Made by a program: the position numbers and the translations under genes. 64,000 bases of DNA from NORP23 sp050302475. Lineage in GTDB: Bacteria; Pseudomonadota; Alphaproteobacteria; Rhodobacterales; Rhodobacteraceae. Numbering within the stretch: position 1 is the stretch's first letter; each line of letters starts with the position of its first letter. Location of the stretch: contig JBNLBF010000002.1 of NCBI GenBank assembly GCA_050302475.1, forward strand, positions 1 to 64,000, written 5' to 3'. The notes beneath the pieces are model-generated. The model saw nothing but the letters and a program-made list of their open reading frames with translations. It made no database searches and had not been told where the DNA came from. Positions 15,938-23,787 of the stretch are shown here, piece by piece.

Positions 15938-17022
15938 TTCTTGCGAACGCTCTCCGGTCCCAGCGGGTGTTTCGCGTGGGGGTATTCGGGGTGCGCGTGG
16001 TCGTGGTGATGGTGGCCATGGTCATGGCTGTGATCATGCGGATGGTCGTGATCATGATGGTGGTGGTCCATGTCCAAGCGGCAAGCGCCTGTGCAGAAGG
16101 TGTCGCACAGATCGCAGGTTTCCACCGTTGAGCCCGGCGCGTTGCCCCCCTGCCCTTCGACATGATGGTGGTGGCTTTCCTGCGCCATGCCCACCTCGGC
16201 CTCGAACCCCAGAACCTGCTCGCGGTATTTGCACATGCCGCAGTTCATGTTGTTCGTGCCCTCAAGTATCTCGCGGACCCGTTCGGCGAAGGTTTCGATG
16301 ACCTTGGGATGGTCGTTCAGGTAACCCGCCTTGACGAACTGGATGTCCGGATGGGCGGCGGCAACCTGATCGGTGAAGCCGTAAATCCGGTCGATAAGGA
16401 TGCCGGAGAACAGGAAATAGGGGAAAACGATGATGCGTTTGTATCCCAGCTTGGTCGCGTGCTCCAAGCACGGTTCGACCAGCGGGAAGGTCACGCCGGA
16501 ATAGCCGACCTCGACCCAGCCAAAGCCCATGCCTTCCTGCAACAGGCGTGCGATTTTCGAGACGTTGGCGTTGGCGTCAGGGTCCGACGCGCCGCGTCCG
16601 ATGACGACGAGGCAGGTCTCGTGGAGTGGCACCTCGCCATGCTCGGCATTTGCAGCCTCCACCGCCACGCGGACACGGTCCGAGGCCGCCGACACCATCT
16701 TGGGATCCACGCCCAGCTCACGGCCATAGCCGACCTCGATCCCATGCTTGGCGGCATAGGTGTTCAGCACCGTGGGAATATCGTTTTTCGCGTGCATCGC
16801 CGCGAACAGCATCCCCGGCACGGCGAGGATATGGTCGCACCCCGCCTCGCGCAGGTTATCCAACCCGTCGCGGATCACCGGATTGGCGAATTCGAGATAG
16901 CCGTAATCCACCGGCCAGTCAGGGAAATGCGGGCGCAGACGTTCCGCCAGAACGGCGAATTCATCAACAGCGGCTTGGCTGCGGGACCCATGCCCGCAGA
17001 CCATCACTCCGTATTTGGGCAT
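15934..17022 (-). CDS. cbiX: Sirohydrochlorin cobaltochelatase CbiX with Cys/His-rich tail
   Basis: 362 residues. Two CbiX/SirB modules are visible (VMVCGHGSRSQAAVDEFAVL with catalytic His, MLFAAMHAKNDIP; then LVVIGRGASDPDANANVSK, IIVFPYFLFSGILIDRI). The C-terminal tail has an MxCxxC motif (M259, C261, C264), a second cluster C303-x2-C306-x3-C310-x3-C314, and a stretch of His and Asp to residue 350. In the long CbiX of Bacillus megaterium the MxCxxC binds an Fe-S cluster and the His-rich part is thought to handle metal. It inserts cobalt early. Its start lies 1 base after the stop of the 48-residue gene. Confidence 0.93.
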   Translation of the reverse strand: MPKYGVMVCGHGSRSQAAVDEFAVLAERLRPHFPDWPVDYGYLEFANPVIRDGLDNLREAGCDHILAVPGMLFAAMHAKNDIPTVLNTYAAKHGIEVGYGRELGVDPKMVSAASDRVRVAVEAANAEHGEVPLHETCLVVIGRGASDPDANANVSKIARLLQEGMGFGWVEVGYSGVTFPLVEPCLEHATKLGYKRIIVFPYFLFSGILIDRIYGFTDQVAAAHPDIQFVKAGYLNDHPKVIETFAERVREILEGTNNMNCGMCKYREQVLGFEAEVGMAQESHHHHVEGQGGNAPGSTVETCDLCDTFCTGACRLDMDHHHHDHDHPHDHSHDHGHHHHDHAHPEYPHAKHPLGPESVRKK

Positions 17023-17023
17023 C

Positions 17024-17170
17024 TTAGCGGCGGGCGGCGATCAGGCCGATCACGACAGCCAGAACGGCCACGGCCAGCACCTCGGGATGCGGCATGTGGA
17101 ACCCTTCGGTCGCGGGATGCGCGAAAGCAGGCGTGGCGGCGAGGGTTGCAAATGCGATGAGTTTTTTCAT
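17024..17170 (-). CDS. 48-residue exported or membrane peptide upstream of cbiX
   Basis: A small gene (ATG at 17170, TAA ending 17024) beginning MKKLIAFATLAATPAFA, a plausible signal peptide, followed by HPATEGFHMPHPE and one hydrophobic helix (VLAVAVLAVVIGLI) ending AARR. The mature peptide is about 31 residues with three histidines in its first twelve. GGAAGGAAAGACC precedes the start. The stop is separated from the cbiX ATG by a single base, so it is the first gene of the cob operon. A role in metal entry or handling is inferred only from position and histidines; I do not recognise the family. Confidence 0.7.
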   Translation of the reverse strand: MKKLIAFATLAATPAFAHPATEGFHMPHPEVLAVAVLAVVIGLIAARR

Positions 17171-17383
17171 GGTCTTTCCTTCCAATTTAGAAGGAAACGC
17201 TTGTCGTTTGACAGTTCCGGATTCAGCCCCCTAGTTGGGTCAGCCAGCCACCGAACGCGTTTCCAGCCCAGTATGGGCACCGTCGATGCCTGTTGGTAAC
17301 AAGCACCCCGAGTCGGCACAAGACGGAAACCGACAGGTTGCGGACAAACGCGTCATCGGGGATAGTCGAGGGTGGAGGGTGTG
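17171..17383. promoter_or_regulatory. Divergent promoter region of the cob operon
   Basis: 213 bases between the 48-residue gene (minus) and the DUF4336 gene (plus); both promoters must lie here. I looked for a cobalamin riboswitch (B12 box and flanking helices) on the minus strand and did not find one. Confidence 0.4.
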
Positions 17384-18070
17384 ATGCTAAAGAAATTTGG
17401 CGAGGATATCTGGATATCCTCCGGCACGAAGCTGGAGATCGCGGGATTTGGATACGAAACCCGGATGGTGGTGATCCGCCTGTCCGATGGCGGGCTGTGG
17501 GTCTGGTCGCCGGTATCGCTTGACCCCGCGTTGAAGGCGGCAGTCGATCAACTCGGACCGGTCCGCTACATCGTCTCCCCCAACAAATTTCACTATCTGT
17601 TTCTGCCGGACTGTCAGGCGGCATACCCCGACGCCAAATGTTTCGCCGCTCCCGGTTTGGAAAACCGCCGCAAGGAAATCCCGTTCGACGGCACATTGCA
17701 GGACGGCCCCGCGCCGGAATGGGCGGAGGATCTGGATCAGGCGATTTTCTTCGGAAATGTCGCGTTTCAGGAGGTCGTGTTCCACCACCGCAAAAGTCGG
17801 ACGGTGATTTTTTGCGACCTGATCCAGCAATTCCCCGACGATCAGTTCGCCGGTTGGCGGCGCACCATTGCCCGTCTGGACTGCATGGTTGGCGACGAGC
17901 CACAGGTGCCGCGCAAATTTCGCCTGATGACGCTCAATCGCCGGGCGGCACGTCGGGCGCTCTCGCGGATCAAAGACTGGTCAGGCGAGAATATCCTTCT
18001 CGCCCATGGGCAACCGGTTGTGGGGAATGGCGCAGCGATATTGGACCGCGCCTTTGACTGGCTGACCTAG
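17384..18070 (+). CDS. DUF4336 domain protein
   Basis: 228 residues from the ATG at 17384, chosen because GGAGGG is 4 nt upstream; a GTG at 17372 is in frame. The run GLWVWSPVSLDPALKAAVDQLGPVRYIVSPNKFHYLFLPDCQAAYPDAKCFAAPGLENRRKEIPFDG is characteristic of DUF4336, a family related to metallo-beta-lactamase folds that has lost most metal ligands. Function unknown. Its TAG stop is shared as CTAG with the convergent lipoprotein gene. Confidence 0.85.
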   Translation: MLKKFGEDIWISSGTKLEIAGFGYETRMVVIRLSDGGLWVWSPVSLDPALKAAVDQLGPVRYIVSPNKFHYLFLPDCQAAYPDAKCFAAPGLENRRKEIPFDGTLQDGPAPEWAEDLDQAIFFGNVAFQEVVFHHRKSRTVIFCDLIQQFPDDQFAGWRRTIARLDCMVGDEPQVPRKFRLMTLNRRAARRALSRIKDWSGENILLAHGQPVVGNGAAILDRAFDWLT

Positions 18071-18345
18071 CCGCAGATTGCGTAGATATCCGATCCGCCG
18101 GATGCGGGCGTGATTGTCAGGTTGGCGATTGATAGTCCCGAGGCCTCGCATTCCGGGGCGACGATGGTGTTGCGAATTTCTTCCTCGTCAAAATTTGACC
18201 CGGCAAAACCTGTCACGATCACCTGACCGCCCTCCAGCGAGGTGGTGACGGTTGCTGCGTTGGGGTTAGCCTCTCCGCCCAATTCGAGCCCACCGCCGCA
18301 GGCACCGAGGGACAAGAGGGCAAGGCTAAATGCAATTTTCTTCAT
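18067..18345 (-). CDS. Small putative lipoprotein
   Basis: 92 residues from the ATG at 18345 (AAGGAAC upstream). The leader MKKIAFSLALLSLGAC ends in a lipobox (LGAC), so it is probably lipid-anchored. The mature part is Gly/Ala/Thr-rich with two further cysteines (PECEAS, YAICG) that may form a disulphide. I do not recognise a family. The frame is open upstream of 18345 but lacks a signal peptide there. Confidence 0.7.
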   Translation of the reverse strand: MKKIAFSLALLSLGACGGGLELGGEANPNAATVTTSLEGGQVIVTGFAGSNFDEEEIRNTIVAPECEASGLSIANLTITPASGGSDIYAICG

Positions 18346-18465
18346 TTTTCGTTCCTTCTGCTCGCGTGCCGACAGCCCAACATATCCGCGCCCGAGGTTC
18401 AAGTTAGGAATGTTCCTGACAGCGCCGATAGGCTAGGATTGTCCGAAAAGAATGAGGAGGCAATC

Positions 18466-19260
18466 GTGAGTGACAATTTATTTGACGTGTCGGGACAGGT
18501 GGTTCTGGTTTCTGGCGGCAGCCGGGGGATCGGGCTGGCGATGGGGCAGGCCTTTGCCGACCGGGGCGCGAAAGTGGTGCTGACCGGGCGCGGGCAGGAC
18601 GCGCTGGATGCGGCCTGCGCGGGCACATCGATGACCAGCGTGACCTGTGACGTGGCAGATGCGGACTCCATCACCGACTGCGTGGCGCAGGTGGTGGCGG
18701 ATCACGGGCGGATCGACACGATGATCAACTGCGCGGGCGTCAACAAACGTATGCCGGCAGAGGATTACACGCCCGAGGAGTTCGACCAGATCATCGCCAT
18801 CAACCTGCGCGGCGCGTTCCTGATGGCGCAGACCGTCGGCAAACAGATGATCGCGCAAGGGGCCGGCAATATCATCAATATCGACAGCCTCTCGACCCAC
18901 GGCCCGCTGACCCAAGTCCTGCCCTATGCGATGAGCAAAATGGGTTTGCAGAACATGACCAAAGGGCTGGCGCTGGAATGGGGACCGAAGGGGGTCCGCG
19001 TGAACGGGCTGGCGCCGGGGTTCATCTGGACGGATTTGACGGCGAAACTCTGGTCTGACGAGAATTTGCAGGCGTGGAATTCCAAGGTGACACCAATGGG
19101 CCGGATGGGTCAGGTGGAGGACCTTGTGGGAACCGCGCTGTTTTTGGCGTCACCCGCCGCAGGGTTCGTGACGGGCCAGACGATCCGCGTGGATGGCGGG
19201 GCGTCAGCCGGGGTGCGCTGGCCGATCGAGGGGGACTTTACCGTCAACATCACCAGTTAG
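18466..19260 (+). CDS. Short-chain dehydrogenase/reductase
   Basis: 264 residues from GTG at 18466, which has GAGGAGG 5 nt upstream. Classical SDR motifs: VVLVSGGSRGIGLAMGQA (cofactor-binding loop), NCAGVN at the NNAG position, catalytic Ser in IDSLSTHG, YAMSK for Tyr-x3-Lys, and PGFIWTDL. The C-terminus ...TGQTIRVDGGASAGVRWP is typical of gluconate 5-dehydrogenase/3-oxoacyl-ACP reductase-like members. The substrate cannot be told. A decayed copy of its 3' end lies at 19807-19890. Confidence 0.9.
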   Translation: MSDNLFDVSGQVVLVSGGSRGIGLAMGQAFADRGAKVVLTGRGQDALDAACAGTSMTSVTCDVADADSITDCVAQVVADHGRIDTMINCAGVNKRMPAEDYTPEEFDQIIAINLRGAFLMAQTVGKQMIAQGAGNIINIDSLSTHGPLTQVLPYAMSKMGLQNMTKGLALEWGPKGVRVNGLAPGFIWTDLTAKLWSDENLQAWNSKVTPMGRMGQVEDLVGTALFLASPAAGFVTGQTIRVDGGASAGVRWPIEGDFTVNITS

Positions 19261-19309
19261 ACCGCGACCGAATAAGTTTGCTTATCGGGGTCAGCTTCCC
19301 TAGCGTTAA

Positions 19310-19331
19310 CCCTTAAAATTTATTTAAGGGG
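19310..19331 (+). promoter_or_regulatory. Hairpin covering the Shine-Dalgarno of the 19339 gene
   Basis: Perfect 8-bp stem CCCTTAAA (19310-19317) / TTTAAGGG (19323-19330) with an ATTTA loop. The right arm contains the AAGGGG ribosome-binding sequence, 7 nt before the ATG at 19339. The same bases also read TTAA-N7-TTAA, so a CtrA site is an alternative. Confidence 0.4.
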
Positions 19332-19338
19332 ACTGATA

Positions 19339-19758
19339 ATGCGACTTTTCACGACCGGAGCACTTCTGCTCTCGACTTTTATTACCGGATGCGCGTTCAC
19401 CGATGTGCAACCGCTTTCGGCAACATCCTTCCGCGTCGCCACCGAAGGCGCGCCAGTCTGCGGCGCTTCTGCGACGCGAGACGTGGCGTTTCAGGCGGGG
19501 GCTATCGAGGTCATCAAACGCGGCGGCGACCGGTTTATTGTGGTGGGTAACCAAAGCGGTCAAAGCTTTGGCGGCGCGATCTATAACCCTTATGTTGGCG
19601 GCGGGGTTGTCACACCCATGGCACGCTCGAACGAAGACGTAATTATCCAGATGCTCTCGCCGGGAGACCCCGGTTACGACAACGGCCTGTCCGCCCGTCA
19701 GGTGCTGGGCGCCGACTGGGAAGCGATTGTCGCGGAAGGCGTGCCAAACACCTGCTGA
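19339..19758 (+). CDS. Putative lipoprotein, paralogue 1
   Basis: 139 residues with a lipoprotein leader (MRLFTTGALLLSTFITGC). The mature part contains CGASATRDVAFQAGAIEVIKRGGDRFIVVG and ends LSPGDPGYDNGLSARQVLGADWEAIVAEGVPNTC. It is clearly homologous to the gene at 19989-20393: shared AIEVIK-x-GGDRFI, NGLSARQVLG, and VAEGxPxTC. Two mature cysteines at the ends of the homology may pair. No known family is recognised. A strong terminator follows at 19794. Confidence 0.8.
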   Translation: MRLFTTGALLLSTFITGCAFTDVQPLSATSFRVATEGAPVCGASATRDVAFQAGAIEVIKRGGDRFIVVGNQSGQSFGGAIYNPYVGGGVVTPMARSNEDVIIQMLSPGDPGYDNGLSARQVLGADWEAIVAEGVPNTC

Positions 19759-19793
19759 TAGCGGTGTGATGTAGGTCTGGAGTGAGGATCAAG

Positions 19794-19823
19794 CAGCGCA
19801 GTTTCAAACTGCGCTGTTTTTTT
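19794..19823 (+). terminator. Rho-independent terminator after lipoprotein 1
   Basis: CAGCGCAGTT / AACTGCGCTG (10 bp) with a TCA loop and seven T. The right arm and T tract align with the SDR coding sequence at 19131-19145, so the terminator seems to have arisen partly from an SDR copy. Confidence 0.85.
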
Positions 19824-19890
19824 GGCGTTGTCTGTGGTGGGGTTTGTGACGGGGTGCGCTGGCCGATTGAGCGGGATTTTCGGGTGGAGG
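19807..19890 (+). pseudogene. Decayed fragment of the SDR 3' end
   Basis: Two collinear blocks match the SDR gene: 19807-19852 matches 19131-19174 (aaCtgcgctg, T run, ggcgt, then ggTTtGTGACGG), and 19853-19880 matches 19212-19238 (ggtgcgctggccgat-gag-ggga-ttt). About 38 bp in between are deleted. Mismatches are mostly transitions. No reading frame remains. Confidence 0.65.
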
Positions 19891-19988
19891 TAGTGTAGGG
19901 CGCGTGGTTTCTACGCACCAATAGCTTGATATTGGATGATCAAAATGAAATATTCATAACAAAAGTAAATTTTGTTTGTGAGGATGAT

Positions 19989-20393
19989 TTGAAAGTTAAA
20001 TTGAGTTTGTTAGCTGCGTTGATGATGTCTGTGGCAGCGTGTACCGAAACCAGCGTGATGCCGATGTCGCAGGACACATTTAAGGTTTCTTCAAATACCG
20101 AATGTGGTCGAAATGAAGCTCAGGACGCAGCGTTCAAACGTGCCGCAATTGAAGTCATCAAGATGGGTGGAGACCGTTTCATCATCTTGAACACCGCTGC
20201 GGATTCAGAAACCGGTCTGTATTACGATTATTATTTGGGATTGTCGTCTTACACGACCAACCAGCATGACTTGATCGTCAGAACATTGGAACGTGGTGAT
20301 CCGCAGTATTCCAATGGGTTGTCAGCCCGTCAGGTGCTCGGCCCTGAATGGCAGACGTTGGTTGCCGAAGGTTTGCCGGATACCTGCATGTGA
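19989..20393 (+). CDS. Putative lipoprotein, paralogue 2
   Basis: 134 residues from TTG at 19989 with AGGA 4 nt upstream; this start gives a proper lipoprotein leader (KLSLLAALMMSVAAC). Longer in-frame starts would put a charged segment ahead of the leader. It shares with paralogue 1 the segments AIEVIK-x-GGDRFI, RGDPQYSNGLSARQVLGPEW and VAEGLPDTC. It is visibly richer in A+T than paralogue 1. Together with the SDR fragment just upstream this points to an old tandem duplication. Function unknown. Confidence 0.75.
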   Translation: MKVKLSLLAALMMSVAACTETSVMPMSQDTFKVSSNTECGRNEAQDAAFKRAAIEVIKMGGDRFIILNTAADSETGLYYDYYLGLSSYTTNQHDLIVRTLERGDPQYSNGLSARQVLGPEWQTLVAEGLPDTCM

Positions 20394-20420
20394 GTAAGTG
20401 GTGCATGCTGAGCACGCACC

Positions 20421-21014
20421 CTACTCTTTGATGTCCCAGTGAGTCGTATTTGGATATTCATAGACATACGAAAAATATGAGCTCCATTCACTTTCCAACC
20501 TAAGTACTTCTTTGTCCTCAGGTAGGTTTGTCGGGACATCTGCACGGCCTAAATCTGCTCGATTAAAATCCGTATCGACAAATACGAACCCCTCAATATC
20601 ACTCTTTCTCAAGAAATTTCGGATTATTCTGACAGAGAAATAGATTGATTTGTCAGGTGAGAAATTGTCATCCGACACCGTGATCGTGGAAAATATTGTC
20701 TGATTTGGTAACAAGCATGCCATTTCCACCGGGATCGGCGGCTGGTCTGAACCATAAAATCGGTAGTTCTCAACAGCCGCAAGTGACCACTCTTCACCTT
20801 CTTCAGTACGGATTTCCATAGCGTAGTAATTGCCGACTGATGTGCGGTGTAGTTCGTCTTCAATTGTACAGATTTCAAATTCGTAAGGGTTGGTTAGTTT
20901 GTATGAGACATCAATCGCGTAGGTATACATAGGCTGAACATGGGTAATTTCGATAGGCGCACTATCAGCTAAAACGGGGAAACAGATGAAGATTACAGCA
21001 ATGAAGTTCCTCAA
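20421..21014 (-). CDS. Secreted protein of unknown function, coupled to cobO
   Basis: 197 residues from TTG at 21014, which overlaps the cobO stop (TTGA). The leader MRNFIAVIFICFPVLADSA is a probable signal peptide. The mature part is acidic and aromatic (YTYAIDVSYKLTNPYEFEICTIEDEL, WSSYFSYVYEYPNTTHWDIKE) with two cysteines. It is AT-richer than its neighbours, which suggests later acquisition, yet it is positioned for translational coupling to a cobalamin gene. No family recognised; a connection with cobalamin is only positional. Confidence 0.65.
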   Translation of the reverse strand: MRNFIAVIFICFPVLADSAPIEITHVQPMYTYAIDVSYKLTNPYEFEICTIEDELHRTSVGNYYAMEIRTEEGEEWSLAAVENYRFYGSDQPPIPVEMACLLPNQTIFSTITVSDDNFSPDKSIYFSVRIIRNFLRKSDIEGFVFVDTDFNRADLGRADVPTNLPEDKEVLRLESEWSSYFSYVYEYPNTTHWDIKE

Positions 21015-21619
21015 AACTCCACCCCCCGCTGCGCCTTCACCCCAGACCTGAACGGATGTTTCACCAGTTCCATCTCGGTGACCAGATCGGCGGCTTCGAT
21101 CAGCTCGTCAGCGGCGTTCCGGCCCGTCAGGACCACATGGGTCATCGGGGGTTTTTCCTCGCGCAGGAATGTCAGCACATCCTCCAGATCAATGTAGCCA
21201 TAGCGCAGCGCGATGTTGATTTCGTCCAGCAGGACCATGGCGTTCCGCTCGTCGCGGATCAGCTCTTTGGCCTTTTCCCACGCAGCGCCGGCCATTTCGA
21301 TGTCGCGTTCCTTGTCCTGCGTTTCCCAAGTGAACCCCTCGCCCATCGCATAGAAGGGGCAGAGATCGCCGAACCGTTCGGTGATCAGCTTCTTCTCGCC
21401 GCTTTCCATCCCGCCTTTGATGAATTGCACCACGGCGCAGGGCTGGCCCCAGGCGATGTGGCGGAAGATCATGCCGAACGCGGCCGACGATTTGCCCTTC
21501 CCCTTGCCGGTATGGACGATGATCAGGCCCTTTTCATCGGTCTTGGTCGCCATGATCTTGTCACGCGCGGCCTTCTTCTTGGCCATCTTGGCGTTGTGGC
21601 GCTCGGTATCGTCGGTCAT
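21011..21619 (-). CDS. cobO: Corrinoid adenosyltransferase CobO
   Basis: Transfers the 5'-deoxyadenosyl group from ATP to the cobalt of cob(I)yrinate a,c-diamide and other corrinoids. 202 residues from the ATG at 21619 (GGGGAGA upstream); P-loop IIVHTGKGKGKSSAAFG, then GQPCAVVQFIKG, VLLDEINIALRYGYI and VVLTGRNA, all diagnostic of the CobA/BtuR/CobO family. It stands apart from the two main cob operons in the same orientation. The frame is open upstream to 21703 but without family sequence. Confidence 0.95.
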   Translation of the reverse strand: MTDDTERHNAKMAKKKAARDKIMATKTDEKGLIIVHTGKGKGKSSAAFGMIFRHIAWGQPCAVVQFIKGGMESGEKKLITERFGDLCPFYAMGEGFTWETQDKERDIEMAGAAWEKAKELIRDERNAMVLLDEINIALRYGYIDLEDVLTFLREEKPPMTHVVLTGRNAADELIEAADLVTEMELVKHPFRSGVKAQRGVEF

Positions 21620-21807
21620 CGCAATCTCCCCTGTTTGGGCTAGGATGGCGGAGCGCTTCGTGCGTGGCAATCTGAAAATCCGCCATTTTGTGAGAATCCC
21701 CACTGTGACGACTCGCCCATAGGTTTAGCCAACCCGTGACCGTAACGTCGCGCGTCGGTCGCACCCCCACTATGAAATCGCGCGCTAAACCAACTGTGGG
21801 GATAATT

Positions 21808-23739
21808 ATGTTTATGTCATTACGAAACGGGTTTGGGGCGGCGTTACCGCTCGCATTCCTATCCGCCGCGCTTTCAACCGGAGAGGTTCAGGCGCAAGAC
21901 CAACAAGGCAATTATGCCGACTGCAAGGGGCTGTGGTTCTCCACGTCCGAGGATTTCCGGTCACGCAATCAGGGAGCCAGTCTTGGCCATGACATTGTGT
22001 CGGACGGCGATCTGCTCGCCTATGTGGTCGGGTCCGGATCGTATATCTGCGCGCGGAACGAGGATCTGCTCCGCCGCTTTGATATCGAACGGTACGATCA
22101 CGGGCTGGATGCGCTGGATCAGGTGGTGATTGACGCGGAATTTGTCGTGGCGGCCTTTTCGACCGAGCTGGATTCGATGCATTCCGCCGCGCATTTCACC
22201 GCGGGCGATCTGTTATTTTCCACCGGGGCCATCATTCCCAATCAGGCGCTCTTGGTGAATTTCAACATGCCGCGAAGCTGGAACCTGGGGCTGGATGCCG
22301 TCACGATCGAAGGGACACCGCGCGGGAAACGGGAATTGCTGGAAAAGCTGTCCTCGACCAGTCGCGACCAGTTGCTGGAAAATCCGGGCATCCTGATCGA
22401 GATTTTGGAGGGGACGGACACGGACATCCTGTTCTCGACCGAAGGGACACCGCCGGAAGTCGACAAACCGCAATTCCTTGACGGCGATCTGCTGTCGGCA
22501 AAGAACGGGACGATTGTGCGGTCCAACGCCGATCTGTTGCCTGCGCTGCCCGCCGGTCTGCCGGATCGTGGTGTGGATTACGGGCTGGATGCCTACACCC
22601 CAGCCATGGACCCGATTGAACGCGTGCCGGTGGAGCTGTTGTCGATTGAGATCAATGCACGCGACGGGTTCTTTTCCGAAAGCGATCTGCTACAGGTCGG
22701 GCCGGGGATTTACCTGCCCTCCGAGACGCTGGTGCAGAATTTCGAACCCTTTGACACCGACATGGGCCTGGACGCCCTTGCCGCACGGTTCGAGGATCGG
22801 GTTGAGGCCTGCGAAATCCGCATAACCACGATCAGCGATATCGACGTGGTGGACATCAATCCGGTGACCGGTCTGTTCGATACTGACCGCCCTTTTGGCT
22901 CATGGGTGCGAATTCAGGGCGTTGTACCCAATGACGAATGCCCGGAATATAGCACGCATGAATTTCAGGTTCAGGTGACGTTTGACTCCTCTGGTCCGGT
23001 GCCGGTGTTGCATCCTGCATCGCAAAACTGGCGGCGGCATGTGGCGCCCTGTATCACTGCAAATGATGTCTATGAATCCGACAGTGGTGCAGGTTGGTTT
23101 GCGCTGACGGATTACTGGCGGTTCGGGGAATGTCCTGATGATGCGTCGCTGGCGATGTGGAATTCGACCACCTCAGGCGGGGCGGATTTTGCCGAATTTC
23201 GCGTCGTGATGCGGCCTATTGGTGGCGGGGTTGAAACCAGCAGTGCGCCGGTGCGTATTCGTCTGGACAATATCGCACCGTCCAACATGCTGGCGCAGCT
23301 CTATAATTCGGGCGAGATGGACCCGTTTGGCGATCAGTGTCACGTGAATGGCGGGGGCGAGGATATCGTCATCGACATCAAAGGCAGCGTCTATGACGAT
23401 CACTTCTCGAACTACAGTCTGTATTGGACGGGCGGCGATGTGCACACATGGCGCAGTGTGCCGGTGACGGTGCCGCGGACCTATAACTCGCGTCCAGAAT
23501 TGTCTGACACGGGAACCGAGCCTCAGGCAGCAACGGATGTGATGTTGGGGACGCTGAACCTCTCGGACGAGTATGCGGTGGCAACTGGTGGTTTGCCGAT
23601 TATCGAATGCGGTTACACCGTACGGATGATCGCGGCAGATCGGTCGCATCGCGGGCGGTTCACGCCGCAGTTGAATGCGTTCAGCCATATTGGCGGGAAC
23701 ACGGCAGAATATATGCAGTCTTTCTGCCTGAAACCATAA
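21808..23739 (+). CDS. Large secreted protein with GDLL...GLDA repeats
   Basis: 643 residues from the ATG at 21808 (GTGGGGATAATT upstream), with a signal peptide ending near VQAQ. Residues about 60-360 hold four related units of 60-90 residues built on D/T-GDLL...G...(I/L)xxNxxLLxxF...GLDA, for example SDGDLLAYVVGSGSYICAR...HGLDAL, TAGDLLFSTGAIIPNQAL...LGLDAV, LDGDLLSAKNGTIVRSNADLL...YGLDAY and SESDLLQVGPGIYLPSETL...MGLDAL. The last 300 residues are beta-rich with at least eight cysteines. I do not recognise the family. Followed by two strong hairpins. Confidence 0.8.
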   Translation: MFMSLRNGFGAALPLAFLSAALSTGEVQAQDQQGNYADCKGLWFSTSEDFRSRNQGASLGHDIVSDGDLLAYVVGSGSYICARNEDLLRRFDIERYDHGLDALDQVVIDAEFVVAAFSTELDSMHSAAHFTAGDLLFSTGAIIPNQALLVNFNMPRSWNLGLDAVTIEGTPRGKRELLEKLSSTSRDQLLENPGILIEILEGTDTDILFSTEGTPPEVDKPQFLDGDLLSAKNGTIVRSNADLLPALPAGLPDRGVDYGLDAYTPAMDPIERVPVELLSIEINARDGFFSESDLLQVGPGIYLPSETLVQNFEPFDTDMGLDALAARFEDRVEACEIRITTISDIDVVDINPVTGLFDTDRPFGSWVRIQGVVPNDECPEYSTHEFQVQVTFDSSGPVPVLHPASQNWRRHVAPCITANDVYESDSGAGWFALTDYWRFGECPDDASLAMWNSTTSGGADFAEFRVVMRPIGGGVETSSAPVRIRLDNIAPSNMLAQLYNSGEMDPFGDQCHVNGGGEDIVIDIKGSVYDDHFSNYSLYWTGGDVHTWRSVPVTVPRTYNSRPELSDTGTEPQAATDVMLGTLNLSDEYAVATGGLPIIECGYTVRMIAADRSHRGRFTPQLNAFSHIGGNTAEYMQSFCLKP

Positions 23740-23750
23740 CCACACAAGAA

Positions 23751-23784
23751 AAAAAGGAGGTGCCAGTGGGGGCGCCTCCTTTTT
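23751..23784. terminator. Strong bidirectional terminator
   Basis: 14-bp stem AAAAAGGAGGTGCC / GGCGCCTCCTTTTT with a 6-nt loop; A and T tracts on either side suit both the repeat-protein gene (plus) and the tag gene (minus). Confidence 0.85.
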
Positions 23785-23787
23785 GCC

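Noticed and set aside
17171..17383. Cobalamin riboswitch upstream of the cbiX operon
   Set aside because: I expected one and looked on the minus strand for the B12 box and the GGAA...CACTG core; neither is present in recognisable form.
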